Shown: positions 33,546-41,620 of the stretch, piece after piece | Layout of the letters: each line of letters opens with the position of its first letter | Numbering within the stretch: the stretch's first letter is position 1 | Origin: Methanomassiliicoccus sp. | GTDB taxonomy: Archaea > Thermoplasmatota > Thermoplasmata > Methanomassiliicoccales > Methanomassiliicoccaceae | Direction: 5' to 3' | NCBI GenBank assembly: GCA_016109435.1 | Contig: JAEILR010000011.1 | Coordinates: 62,001 to 126,000, forward strand | DNA length: 64,000 nt | Position numbers and translations under genes: made by a program | Notes under the pieces: model-generated | What the model saw: the letters and a program-made list of their open reading frames with translations, nothing else | Told to the model about the DNA's origin: nothing | The model's database searches: none

Positions 33546-33920
33546 ATGATGCCAGGTATGAGAGGGGTGAACCCTCGCCAGATGAAGCAGGCGATGAAGC
33601 GCATGGGTATCACCACCGACGAGATCGAAGGGGTGGAAGAGGTCATCATCCGGACTCGGAACAAGGAGTACGTGATCAAGGACGCCGCGGTGACCGTCAT
33701 GGACATGCAGGGCCAGAGGACCTTTCAGGTGATCGGGGAAGCGGTCGTATCGGACCGCGCGTCCACGCCGTCGGCCAAGGCCTCGGAGCCCCAGCTGCCG
33801 GAAGAGGACATCGAACTGGTCATGGGACAGACGGGCAGCACGCGGGAGCAGGCGGTCAAGGCCCTCAAGGAGAGCGCCGGTCAGCCTGCCGAGGCGATAC
33901 TGAAGATCATGTCAGCGTGA
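33546..33920 (+). CDS. nac: Nascent polypeptide-associated complex protein (alpha NAC)
   Basis: A 124-residue archaeal NAC. The NAC domain (about residues 5-70, RQMKQAMKRMGITTDEIEGVEEVIIRTRNKEYVI) is followed by a C-terminal UBA domain (LPEEDIELVMGQTGSTREQAVKALKESAGQPAEAILKIM). It acts as a homodimer at the ribosome exit. A TATA-like CATTTAACTACC lies about 35 bases upstream. hypC follows six bases after its stop. Confidence 0.95.
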   Translation: MMPGMRGVNPRQMKQAMKRMGITTDEIEGVEEVIIRTRNKEYVIKDAAVTVMDMQGQRTFQVIGEAVVSDRASTPSAKASEPQLPEEDIELVMGQTGSTREQAVKALKESAGQPAEAILKIMSA

Positions 33921-33926
33921 GGGAAC

Positions 33927-34157
33927 ATGTGCTTAGCGGTTCCAGGTCAGGTAGTATCGGTGGAAGGCAACCAGGCGAACGTCGACTTCGGCGGGGTCCT
34001 CAGGAAGGTCAACGTATCCTTGGTCGATGCCAAGGAAGGCGAGTGGGTCGTGGTGCATGCCGGCTTCGCCATCGAGAAGATGGACGAGGAGGAGGCCAGG
34101 GAGACCCTCCGGCTGTGGTCCGAGATGCTGGACCTGGAAGAAGAGCTGGACCGATAA
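33927..34157 (+). CDS. hypC: Hydrogenase assembly chaperone HypC
   Basis: A 76-residue HypC/HupF protein with the invariant N-terminal MCLAVPGQV (Cys2 is the essential ligand), the GGVLRKVNVSL strand and the VVVHAGFAIEKMDEEEA stretch. It works with HypD to carry the Fe(CN)2CO unit to NiFe hydrogenases, so the organism should have a NiFe hydrogenase. It lies close behind the NAC gene, an unusual neighbour. Confidence 0.95.
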   Translation: MCLAVPGQVVSVEGNQANVDFGGVLRKVNVSLVDAKEGEWVVVHAGFAIEKMDEEEARETLRLWSEMLDLEEELDR

Positions 34158-34196
34158 AAAAAAGAAGGGGGGGAACCCCCTCAGTATTTTTTCAAT
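34158..34196. terminator. Bidirectional terminator between hypC and the DUF1847 gene
   Basis: A hairpin (GGGGGG-AA-CCCCC type, about 34167-34180) is flanked by an A-run on the left (34158-34165) and by TATTTTTT on the right. It can therefore end transcription of both convergent genes. It abuts the stop codons of both. Confidence 0.7.
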
Positions 34197-34828
34197 ATCT
34201 CGGCGAAGAACCCGGAGTACAGAGGGGCGATGGGATTGTTGCCGGTCATGCGGTCCTTCACCGAGAGAGTGGTGACATAGGCCTTGGAGTTCTTGGTGAA
34301 CAGCATATCGTGGCCGACGCACAGTCCCAGCACGATGTTCAGCTGGGTGCCCGCCTGGTTGAGAAGCTCGGCCTGGTAGACCGGATTGCACACCGATTCC
34401 GCCTCGCTCTTAATGCAGTCCTCCTTGGGAATGTCGAACTCACCCTTCTTCATCGAGAAGTTGCGGCATATGACCGAGCACACCTCGAAGCCCCGGGCCT
34501 CCAGGACCTTGGTCAGCTTAATGCCCTCGTCCCTGGCCGCCAGGCAGAAGGCCACCCCGATCTTCTTCCATCCCATCTGGTCGGCGAAGGCCATGATCTC
34601 GGAGATGCGCGGCCGTATGGGCGTCAGTACGCCGTTCACCGGCTGCAACGTTCCCCGCTCGATCTTGGCGGAGACCTGTATCAACTTCAGGGTCTCCGGC
34701 TCGTGATAACGCTCGATGATCTCATCGCGGGTCACCTCAGATATGTTGGTGGGGCAATCCCGGAACTTGCCTGGCTCGCCGACCTTGCAGCCGACGTCAG
34801 CGCACCTGTCGCACCTTGGAAAATCCAC
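34181..34828 (-). CDS. DUF1847 metal-binding protein
   Basis: A 215-residue protein. The N-terminus is cysteine-rich (CDRCADVGCKVG...DCP), as in DUF1847, and the central part reads IAFCLAARDEGIKLTKVLEARGFEV-like with further conserved cysteines (VICRNF, CNPVYQAELLN, GLCVGHDMLF). Members are found in methanogens and clostridia and are predicted to bind metal; the function is not known. It is convergent with hypC. Confidence 0.87.
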   Translation of the reverse strand: MDFPRCDRCADVGCKVGEPGKFRDCPTNISEVTRDEIIERYHEPETLKLIQVSAKIERGTLQPVNGVLTPIRPRISEIMAFADQMGWKKIGVAFCLAARDEGIKLTKVLEARGFEVCSVICRNFSMKKGEFDIPKEDCIKSEAESVCNPVYQAELLNQAGTQLNIVLGLCVGHDMLFTKNSKAYVTTLSVKDRMTGNNPIAPLYSGFFAEILKKY

Positions 34829-34923
34829 TAGCTCACCGCTATCTAATCTTAAGGGGCGCTAATATAGTCATTCCCCAAATCTGGCTTAACGATTGACGGG
34901 AAAAAACAGGGATGGGAAGGGGT

Positions 34924-35865
34924 TTACTGCTTGGAGAGCCGGACGATCTGGTCCCATTTGCGGTCCACGTTGTCCTGGATATCCTTCACCACTGAGGACC
35001 ACTGGGGGTCCAGGAGGTGCTTGAACCGACCCTGGGACTTCAGCCAGTCCATGATCGGCCGCCTCTCCTTCTTGCCCTCGGCGATGCGCTTGGTCTCCCC
35101 GGTGAGCACCCACTTGCCGTTGTCGTACTCGTACAGCGGCCACAGGCAGGTCTCCACCGCCAGCTGGGACATCTCGATGGTCTTCGCAGATTCGTACCTC
35201 CAGCCGCGGGGGCAGGGGGAGATCACGTTCAGGAAGGCCGGGCCGCCGGCCTCGAACCCCTTGGACGCCTTATCGATCAGGTCCTTCCAGTTGTGGGGGG
35301 AGGCCTGAGCGGCGTACGGAAGCTCATGGGCGGCGATGATCTTGGTGATGTCCTTAGGGAGTTCCCTCTTGCCGGGGATACAGGTCCCCGACGGGCAGGT
35401 GGTGGTCGACGCTCCCAGGCTGGTCGCGCCCGACCTCTGGATCCCGGTGTTCATGTACGCTTCGTTGTTCATGCACACGAACAGGAACTGATGGCCCCTC
35501 TCGATCGCTCCGGAGAGCGCCTGGAACCCTATATCATAGGTGGCACCGTCGCCGGCGAAGCAGACGAACCGCATATCGTCCTTGATCTTGCCCTTGCGCT
35601 TGAGGACCCTGTAGGCCGACTCCACGCCGGAAATCGTCGCGGCGGCGTTCTCGAACGCGCTGTGGATCCATGGCACGTTCCAGGACGAGTAAGGGTAGCC
35701 GGAGGTGGACACCTCAAAGCAACCCGTGGCGTTGGACACGACCACCGGCTTGTCGGTGGCCAGCAGCACCTGCTTGGCGACCACGGGCTCGGCGCAGCCG
35801 GCGCACAGGCGGTGGCCCTCGGTGAGCTTGACCGGCTTGTCGGCCATCTCCTTGATCGATATCAT
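34924..35865 (-). CDS. porB: Pyruvate:ferredoxin oxidoreductase subunit beta
   Basis: A 313-residue TPP-binding subunit. It has the cluster-ligand pair RLCAGCAEP (C21, C24), a further TGCFEVS cysteine and the TPP/Mg motif GDGATYDIGFQALSGAIERG...NNEAYMNTG. It catalyses the reversible reaction of pyruvate and CoA to acetyl-CoA, CO2 and reduced ferredoxin as part of the four-subunit enzyme. The ATG overlaps the porA stop. Last gene of porG-porD-porA-porB. Confidence 0.93.
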   Translation of the reverse strand: MISIKEMADKPVKLTEGHRLCAGCAEPVVAKQVLLATDKPVVVSNATGCFEVSTSGYPYSSWNVPWIHSAFENAAATISGVESAYRVLKRKGKIKDDMRFVCFAGDGATYDIGFQALSGAIERGHQFLFVCMNNEAYMNTGIQRSGATSLGASTTTCPSGTCIPGKRELPKDITKIIAAHELPYAAQASPHNWKDLIDKASKGFEAGGPAFLNVISPCPRGWRYESAKTIEMSQLAVETCLWPLYEYDNGKWVLTGETKRIAEGKKERRPIMDWLKSQGRFKHLLDPQWSSVVKDIQDNVDRKWDQIVRLSKQ

Positions 35866-37022
35866 TGCTTCACCCCCAGGTAGTTTATGGTCTTGGCGGT
35901 CCCTGACTCCAGCTCCCTGAACACGACCTTGAGGTCCTCGACGCCCACATCCCTTCCTCCCAGCCCGTACACGTAGTTGACGGTCCGGGGATGGCTGCGG
36001 TTGTCGAACTCGGCCGAGCGCACGTCCGCGAACAGGGGACCGGCGGCCCCGAAGCTGATGGCCCGGTCCATGACCGCGACCGCCTTCTTGCCCTCCAGGG
36101 CCTTGGCGACCTCCGCGTACGGGAACGGCCGGAAGACCCTCAGCTTGATGCAGCCGACCTTGTGGCCGTCCTTCCTGAGCTCGTCCACGACCGCCTTCAG
36201 GGTTCCGGCGGTGGACCCTATGGCGATGGCCACATAGTCCGCGTCGTCGACCATGTACTTCTCGATGAAACCGTACTTGCGGCCGGTGAGCTTCTCGAAC
36301 TCGGCCGAAACCTCCTTGATCACCGACAGGACGTTGTTCATCGCCATGGCCTGCTGGTACTTGTGCTCGTAATAGTACTCCGGCATGTCGAAGGGACCGA
36401 AGGAGTGGGGGTTCTTGTGGTCCAGCAGCGGGGAGACGGGCTTGTACTCCCCGACGAACTTCTTGACCTGCTCGTCCTCCATGGGGGTCATCGATTCGAT
36501 GGCATGGGTCACGATGAAGCCGTCCAGGCAGTTCATGACCGGCAGGTAGACGTCCGGATGCTCGGCGATGCGGAAGGACATCAGGGAGTTGTCGTAAGCC
36601 TCCTGAACGTTCTCCGCGAATATCTGCACCCAGCCACTGTCACGAGCGCCCATGGCGTCGGAGTGGTCGCAGTGGATGTTGATCGGCCCGGAGAGGGCGC
36701 GGTTGGCCACGGTCATGACGATGGGCATGCGCATCGATGCGGCGATGTACAGCATCTCCCACATGAACGCCAGGCCCGCCGAGGCGGTAGCGGTGACGGA
36801 CCGCGCACCGGCAGCGGCCGCGCCGACGCAGATGCTCATGGAGCTGTGCTCCGACTCGCTGCACACGTACTCGGTATCGACCTCGCCGTTGGCGACGTAG
36901 TCGGAGAAAGCCTCCACGATGATCGTCTGCGGGGTGATGGGGTACGACGCGCAGACGTCCGGGTTGATCTGCTTCCAGGAAAGTGCGACCGCCTGGTCAC
37001 CGTTCATTGCCAGCCTCTTCAC
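35862..37022 (-). CDS. porA: Pyruvate:ferredoxin oxidoreductase subunit alpha
   Basis: A 386-residue subunit with the pyrimidine-binding region of TPP enzymes (NGDQAVALSWKQINPDVCASYPITPQTIIVEAFSDYV, SEHSSMSICVGAAAAGARSVTATASAGLAFM). The GTG start at 37022 overlaps the porD stop as GTGA, and a later ATG at 37007 is the alternative; the family N-terminus fits either. RALSGPINIHCDHSD and the domain II region (YVAIAIGSTAGTLKAVVDELR) point to the pyruvate rather than the 2-oxoglutarate enzyme, though this is by resemblance. Confidence 0.92.
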   Translation of the reverse strand: MKRLAMNGDQAVALSWKQINPDVCASYPITPQTIIVEAFSDYVANGEVDTEYVCSESEHSSMSICVGAAAAGARSVTATASAGLAFMWEMLYIAASMRMPIVMTVANRALSGPINIHCDHSDAMGARDSGWVQIFAENVQEAYDNSLMSFRIAEHPDVYLPVMNCLDGFIVTHAIESMTPMEDEQVKKFVGEYKPVSPLLDHKNPHSFGPFDMPEYYYEHKYQQAMAMNNVLSVIKEVSAEFEKLTGRKYGFIEKYMVDDADYVAIAIGSTAGTLKAVVDELRKDGHKVGCIKLRVFRPFPYAEVAKALEGKKAVAVMDRAISFGAAGPLFADVRSAEFDNRSHPRTVNYVYGLGGRDVGVEDLKVVFRELESGTAKTINYLGVKQ

Positions 37023-37285
37023 TGCTCTCCCTCCTCGACCATGATTATAGCGTCCTTGGGACACTGGTTGGCACAGATGCCGCAGCCCTTGCAGTGCGAC
37101 AATTTGATGCCCTTCATCTCTCCCTTCTCCACCAGGATGGAATTGTCAGGACAGTACATCCAGCACACCAGGCAGTTGATGCACTTCTCTTTGTCCACGA
37201 CCGGACGCTTGGACCTCCAGGAGCCGGTCTTGTACTCCACCGCGGTGCCCGGCTCCATTATGACTGAGATCTTAGCGGACATCAC
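37019..37285 (-). CDS. porD: Pyruvate:ferredoxin oxidoreductase subunit delta
   Basis: An 88-residue ferredoxin-like subunit with two 4Fe-4S motifs, CINCLVCWMYCP and CKGCGICANQCP. It passes electrons from the catalytic subunits to ferredoxin. It lies between porG and porA with four-base overlaps at both ends. Confidence 0.94.
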   Translation of the reverse strand: MMSAKISVIMEPGTAVEYKTGSWRSKRPVVDKEKCINCLVCWMYCPDNSILVEKGEMKGIKLSHCKGCGICANQCPKDAIIMVEEGEQ

Positions 37286-37842
37286 TCCACCTCCTCATAG
37301 GCCCTCTGGACACTGAGGACGTTCTTCTCCACGACCTTCTCCGGGAGCTTGCCGCCGAGCTTGGAACGCAGCTCCTTCATCACGCTGTCCAGTTCCAGCA
37401 TCCCGGACACCTTGACCAGGGCGCCCAGCATGGCGGTGTTGGCCAGGGGCTTGCCGACGGTCTCCAGGGCGATCTTGGTGGCGTTCACCGCATGAACGTC
37501 CAGATCGGTCCCCAGGGCCCTCCTGAGGCTTTCCTTTCCGTCCGGATAGTTGGCCACCAGCGAGCCTTCCTTCCTCAACCCCTCCAGCACATTGACGTTT
37601 CCGATGAGGGTAGGGTCCAAAACGATGACATAATCGGGAAAGTACACCTGGCTGTGTACCTTTATGGGTTCCTCGGAGATCCGGGCGAAGGCACGGATCG
37701 GGGCGCCCATCCTTTCTGGACCGAACTCCGGAAAGGCCTTCATGTACTTTCCCTCTTCCAGCGCGGCCCCGGCAAGGATCTCGTTCGCGGTGACCACTCC
37801 CTGGCCGCCTCTGCCGTGCCATCTTATCTCAATCGTTCTCAA
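37282..37842 (-). CDS. porG: Pyruvate:ferredoxin oxidoreductase subunit gamma
   Basis: A 186-residue gamma subunit with the family start IEIRWHGRGGQGVVTANEILAGAA and FPEFGPERMGAPIRAFARIS, and the DYVIVLDPTL strand. The start is a TTG at 37842, the only possible start before the conserved motif. First gene of porGDAB. A perfect palindrome (TATTCT-TG-AGAATA, 37867-37880) lies at the promoter. Confidence 0.93.
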   Translation of the reverse strand: MRTIEIRWHGRGGQGVVTANEILAGAALEEGKYMKAFPEFGPERMGAPIRAFARISEEPIKVHSQVYFPDYVIVLDPTLIGNVNVLEGLRKEGSLVANYPDGKESLRRALGTDLDVHAVNATKIALETVGKPLANTAMLGALVKVSGMLELDSVMKELRSKLGGKLPEKVVEKNVLSVQRAYEEVE

Positions 37843-38204
37843 CTTGGTCCCTCTCTGGGCTCGGTGTATTCTTGAGAATATTTAACCTTATCTTAAAAAC
37901 CAGCTAATTCCGACCCATATTTTTTCGATAAAGCATAAGATGCATTATGGTATTCGGAAACGAATAGAGGATATCGGAACACGCTGACGTAAGAACATAG
38001 GTTCTACGAATTTCGTTTGATCTCTAACCGCTGGTCGATGGGAACATATCGGCGCCCTGGAGCGTCCCGGCTTCCGCGGCGGATGGATGGCCAGCTTTTC
38101 TTCCGCTCCGTACCGCGAACCCTTCCGTTGAGATTAGGTTTAAGACCATTGACTTTATGTTGGCGATGCTCCATCTGATGACGGAGCCCTACCGGGGATC
38201 GAAC
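37843..38204. other. 361-base regulatory region between porG and ppsA
   Basis: No gene is seen here. It holds the two divergent promoters: TATA-like TTAAATA (minus strand, about 37878-37884) for porG and AGGTTTAAGACC (about 38131-38142) for ppsA. It also holds three perfect inverted repeats: TATTCT-TG-AGAATA (37867-37880), TATTCG-GAAA-CGAATA (37951-37966) and AGAAC-ATAG-GTTCT (37992-38005). The first two share the TATTC half and may bind one regulator. Confidence 0.55.
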
Positions 38205-40505
38205 ATGAAACGGATAATGAGCATCAAGAACCTTGGAGTGAACGATATTCCGATCGCAGGTGGCAAGGCCGCGAACCTTGGAGAGCTCACCTCCGCAGGT
38301 TTCGACGTCCCGCCCGGGTTCGTCCTGACCACGGAATCCTATGATTATTACCTGAAGCAAAATGACCTGAGCAAGGTCATCTCCAAGGCCTTGGCCACAG
38401 TGGACGTATCGTCAGACGCCTCCCTCCAGGAGGTGTCCGGGACCATCCGCAAGGCCTTCGAAGAAGGGGACATGCCCAAGGACCTGGAGGCCACGGTACT
38501 GGACGAATACAAGAAGCTGGGCAAGGGTCACTATCCTCTGGTGGCGGTGAGGTCGAGCGCGACCGCCGAGGACCTTCCCACCGCGTCCTTCGCCGGTCAG
38601 CAGGACACCTATCTCAACGTTTCCGAGCCCAAGTCCCTTCTCATCAGCATCAAGAAGTGCTGGGCGTCCTTGTTCACCCCCCGGGCCATCGCCTACCGCG
38701 TGTCCAAGGACTTCGACCACGAAAAGGTCAAGCTGGCCGTCGTGGTCCAGCGGATGATCAATTCCGATATCTCCGGCATCATGTTCACCATCGACCCCAA
38801 TTCCGAGCTTCCGCACATCATCATCGAGGCCGGCTACGGGCTGGGCGAGGCGCTGGTCGGAGGGAAGGTGACCCCCGACACCTATGTCGTCGACAAGTTC
38901 CACCGCAAGCTGCTCAATCGGCGCATCTCCAACCAGACCTGGAAGCTTGTCCGGGGAGGCAGCGGGGAGTGCATGAGGGTCGACATACCCACGGACCTGG
39001 CCAAGAAGCAGAAGCTCGACGACGAGCAGATCCTGGACCTCGCCGAAGTGGGGAACCAGATCGAGATGCACTACGGACGCCCGATGGATATCGAGTGGGC
39101 CATGGAGGGCGGGGAGATGTTCATCGTCCAGGCCCGGCCGGTGACCACCCTCTCGAACGGTAAGGGGAACGGCAAGGAGGCCAAGGAAGAGGCCCTGGAG
39201 GCCTCCAGGACCGTCCTCATCAAGGGACTGGGGGCGAGCCCCGGAAAGGCCTGCGGCCAGGTGCGGATCTATGCCGAGGGGATGAGCCTGGACGTGGTCA
39301 AGCAGGGCGACGTGCTGGTCACCCAGATGACCACCCCGGACATGGTCCCGGCCATGACCAGGGCGGTCGCCATCGTCACCGACGAAGGCGGGATGACCTG
39401 CCACGCCGCGATCGTCGCCCGCGAGCTCGGGATCCCGTGCATCGTCGGCGCCACCAACGCCACCGAGGTCCTGAAGACCGGAATGGACGTCAGCGTCCAC
39501 GGCCAGATGGGCGTGGTCTACGAAGGCCTGGAGAAGCAGGAGGAGAAGCCCTCGATGGTCGCCGCGGTCGCCACCGCCGTGGCCACGCCGGTTACCGCGA
39601 CCAAGATCATGGTCAACGTCGGTGTGCCTCATAAGGCGGAAGAGTACGCCCAGCTGCCGGTTCAGGGCGTCGGCCTGATGCGCATCGAGTTCCTATTCAC
39701 CTCCTACATCCAGGAACACCCCTGTTCCTTGATCGAGCAGGGCCGCGAGGAGGAGCTGGTGGACAAGCTGGCCCAGGGGATCAGCATGGTGGCCAAGGCC
39801 TTCTACCCCCGGCCGATCATCCTGCGCACCAGCGATTTCAAGACCAACGAGTACCGGGACATGAAGGGCGGCGCCAAATACGAACCGAAGGAGCAGAACC
39901 CCATGATCGGATGGAGGGGCTGTTCGAGGTACGTCTCCGACTCGTACCGCGATGCCTTCATCGCCGAACTGAAGGCGGTGAAGAAGGCCCGCGACGAGAT
40001 GGGCCTAAAGAACGTGTGGGTCATGCTCCCGTTCGTCCGCACGGTGGAGGAGGTCCAGAGGATAGAGAGGATGATGAACGACGTCGGCCTGTACCGGGGT
40101 AACGACTTCAAGCTGTACCTCATGGCCGAGGTCCCCGTGATCATCTTCATGGCCGAGGAGTTCGCCGAAGTGTGTGACGGATTCTCCATCGGGTCCAACG
40201 ACCTTACCCAGCTCACCATGGGCGCGGACCGGGACTCGGACATCCTGGGCCGCATGGGCTACTTCGACGAGCGGTACCCGGCCATCAAGCGCGCGATCGC
40301 CCACCTCATCAAGCACGCCCACGAGAAGGGTGTCCCGGTGGGCATCTGCGGACAGGCACCGTCCGTGTACCCGGAGTTCTGCGAGTTCCTGGTGCGCTCG
40401 GGCATCGACTCCATCTCCCTGAACGCGGACACCGTGGTCAGCACCATCCGCCACGTGGCGGCGGCCGAGCAGAGGATGATCCTGGAATCGATAAGGAAGA
40501 AGTAA
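38205..40505 (+). CDS. ppsA: Phosphoenolpyruvate synthase
   Basis: A 766-residue enzyme that makes PEP, AMP and phosphate from pyruvate and ATP. The N-terminal ATP-grasp half has VPPGFVLTTESYDYY, AVRSSATAEDLPTASFAGQQDTYLNV and ARPVTTL. The swivelling domain has the phosphohistidine His400 in GGMTCHAAIVARELGIPCIVG. The C-terminal barrel has GWRGCSRYV and GSNDLTQLTMGADRDS. The ATG at 38205 is chosen as it opens onto the conserved SIKNLGVNDIPIAGGKAANLGEL. It diverges from porGDAB, a setting that suits gluconeogenesis from acetyl-CoA and CO2. Confidence 0.95.
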   Translation: MKRIMSIKNLGVNDIPIAGGKAANLGELTSAGFDVPPGFVLTTESYDYYLKQNDLSKVISKALATVDVSSDASLQEVSGTIRKAFEEGDMPKDLEATVLDEYKKLGKGHYPLVAVRSSATAEDLPTASFAGQQDTYLNVSEPKSLLISIKKCWASLFTPRAIAYRVSKDFDHEKVKLAVVVQRMINSDISGIMFTIDPNSELPHIIIEAGYGLGEALVGGKVTPDTYVVDKFHRKLLNRRISNQTWKLVRGGSGECMRVDIPTDLAKKQKLDDEQILDLAEVGNQIEMHYGRPMDIEWAMEGGEMFIVQARPVTTLSNGKGNGKEAKEEALEASRTVLIKGLGASPGKACGQVRIYAEGMSLDVVKQGDVLVTQMTTPDMVPAMTRAVAIVTDEGGMTCHAAIVARELGIPCIVGATNATEVLKTGMDVSVHGQMGVVYEGLEKQEEKPSMVAAVATAVATPVTATKIMVNVGVPHKAEEYAQLPVQGVGLMRIEFLFTSYIQEHPCSLIEQGREEELVDKLAQGISMVAKAFYPRPIILRTSDFKTNEYRDMKGGAKYEPKEQNPMIGWRGCSRYVSDSYRDAFIAELKAVKKARDEMGLKNVWVMLPFVRTVEEVQRIERMMNDVGLYRGNDFKLYLMAEVPVIIFMAEEFAEVCDGFSIGSNDLTQLTMGADRDSDILGRMGYFDERYPAIKRAIAHLIKHAHEKGVPVGICGQAPSVYPEFCEFLVRSGIDSISLNADTVVSTIRHVAAAEQRMILESIRKK

Positions 40506-40548
40506 AAAAAGGAAGGCCGGCGGGCCTTATTTTTTATTGCCCGCCGGC
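40505..40548. terminator. Bidirectional terminator between ppsA and the CBS-ParB gene
   Basis: AAGGCC-GGCG-GGCCTT (40513-40528) is followed by ATTTTTTATT on the plus strand and by a seven-T run on the minus strand. A longer alternative stem pairs GCCGGCGGGC (40516-40525) with GCCCGCCGGC (40539-40548), which lies in the last codons of the convergent gene. Confidence 0.75.
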
Positions 40549-41342
40549 GCCTCGTCCTTTAGCAGCCTGGTGTACACCTGCACCAGGGGGTGGTGGGAGC
40601 TCTGGATGATCTTCACATCGTCCAGGGTGCGCACGCCCATGGCGTCGGCCGATCTCTCCATCCCCAGGTCCACGTTCCGATCCGGCTCAAGGACGAACGC
40701 CTGGAACTGCCGAACCCCCATGTCCCTGGCCGCCAGCACCCGGTGGTGGCCGTCCACGAGCACATAGTGGTTGTTCTTCTGGATGACGATGAGCGGCTCG
40801 ACCAGCCCCCTCCTGATCTCGTACTGCCGGCCGCGAAGCTCGTCGGCGAAGACCTCATGCTGGGTCGGTCGGATGGAATCGATGGAGATTATCCTCCGCT
40901 TGATGTTGATCCTGATGCCGTGCCTCTTCTCCAGGAAGGTCTTGAGCATGTTGATCTTGTTAGGGGTGGCCTTCTCGATGTGCGAGCGTATGATGTCGAT
41001 GTTCGACAGCATGCCCACCGCCAGCCCGTCTGTGTCCACCACCGGGACGTTTCGCAGCCCGTAACGGAACAGGACCCTGGAAGCGTCGTCGATGTCCATG
41101 TCCGGGGAAACGGATATCGTGCCGATCTTGATGATGTCCCTCACCTTGTCATTGGGGCGGTCGATGGCCCTCAGCAGCTCCTTGGCGGTCACGAACCCGA
41201 TGATGCGGCCGTCCTCGGATACTGGGAGCCCGTGGAACTCCGTCTCGATCAATTTCTTCCTGGCCTGTTCCACCGTGAAGTCCGGGGGTATAGACACGAC
41301 CTCCCTGACCATGTAATCACTGACCTTCAGCTTCCCGTCCAT
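40527..41342 (-). CDS. CBS-domain pair fused to a ParB-like domain
   Basis: A 271-residue protein. Two CBS domains cover about residues 1-125 (VSDYMVREVVSIPPDFTVEQARKKLIETEFHGLPVSEDG, then ISVSPDMDIDDASRVLFRYGLRNVPVVDTDG). A ParB/Srx-like domain follows (about 150-235), with ISIDSIRPTQHEV, VEPLIVIQKNNHYVLVDGHHRVLAARDMG. CBS pairs sense adenine nucleotides; the ParB-like fold has CTPase or kinase members (for example serine kinases and sulfiredoxin). The ATG at 41342 is chosen because upstream sequence is unlike a CBS lead-in. The function is unknown; a nucleotide-regulated enzyme or DNA-binding switch is inferred. Confidence 0.83.
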   Translation of the reverse strand: MDGKLKVSDYMVREVVSIPPDFTVEQARKKLIETEFHGLPVSEDGRIIGFVTAKELLRAIDRPNDKVRDIIKIGTISVSPDMDIDDASRVLFRYGLRNVPVVDTDGLAVGMLSNIDIIRSHIEKATPNKINMLKTFLEKRHGIRINIKRRIISIDSIRPTQHEVFADELRGRQYEIRRGLVEPLIVIQKNNHYVLVDGHHRVLAARDMGVRQFQAFVLEPDRNVDLGMERSADAMGVRTLDDVKIIQSSHHPLVQVYTRLLKDEAPAGNKK

Positions 41343-41494
41343 GGGCTCCCTCGCCGGGCACGATATTCGAGGCCCCGCAGATAAAGATGATGCATCCCTG
41401 CGGGGGTCGATGCCCCGCGCGGAACGTTCCGAGGGGAGGGAATACCAGGGGATCACCGCCAGGGTCGCCTCATGGACCGGTGGTCCTCACAAAC

Positions 41495-41505
41495 CCATAT
41501 ATATG
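41495..41505 (+). promoter_or_regulatory. TATA box of the tRNA-Asp gene
   Basis: CCATATATATG is centred about 31 bases before the 5' end of the tRNA gene. Confidence 0.7.
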
Positions 41506-41530
41506 ACCTACATATTTGGGGCAAAAGCAA

Positions 41531-41606
41531 GCCCTGGTAGTGTAGCGGCCTATCATGAAGCCCTGTCGAGGCTTCGACTCGGGTTCAAATCCCGACCAGG
41601 GCGCCA
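41531..41606 (+). tRNA. tRNA-Asp (GUC)
   Basis: The gene begins GCCCTGGTAGTGTAGCGGCC and ends CCAGGGCG with the CCA encoded (41604-41606). The anticodon loop CTGTCGA (anticodon GUC) is closed by an AAGCC/GGCTT stem. The discriminator is G73, as expected for Asp, and the T-loop is GTTCAAATC. No intron is seen. Confidence 0.95.
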
Positions 41607-41620
41607 ATCGTTCCTTCTTC

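Noticed and set aside
38412-39632. 406-codon minus-strand open frame inside ppsA
   Set aside because: It is antisense to conserved PEP synthase motifs and has no family signature.
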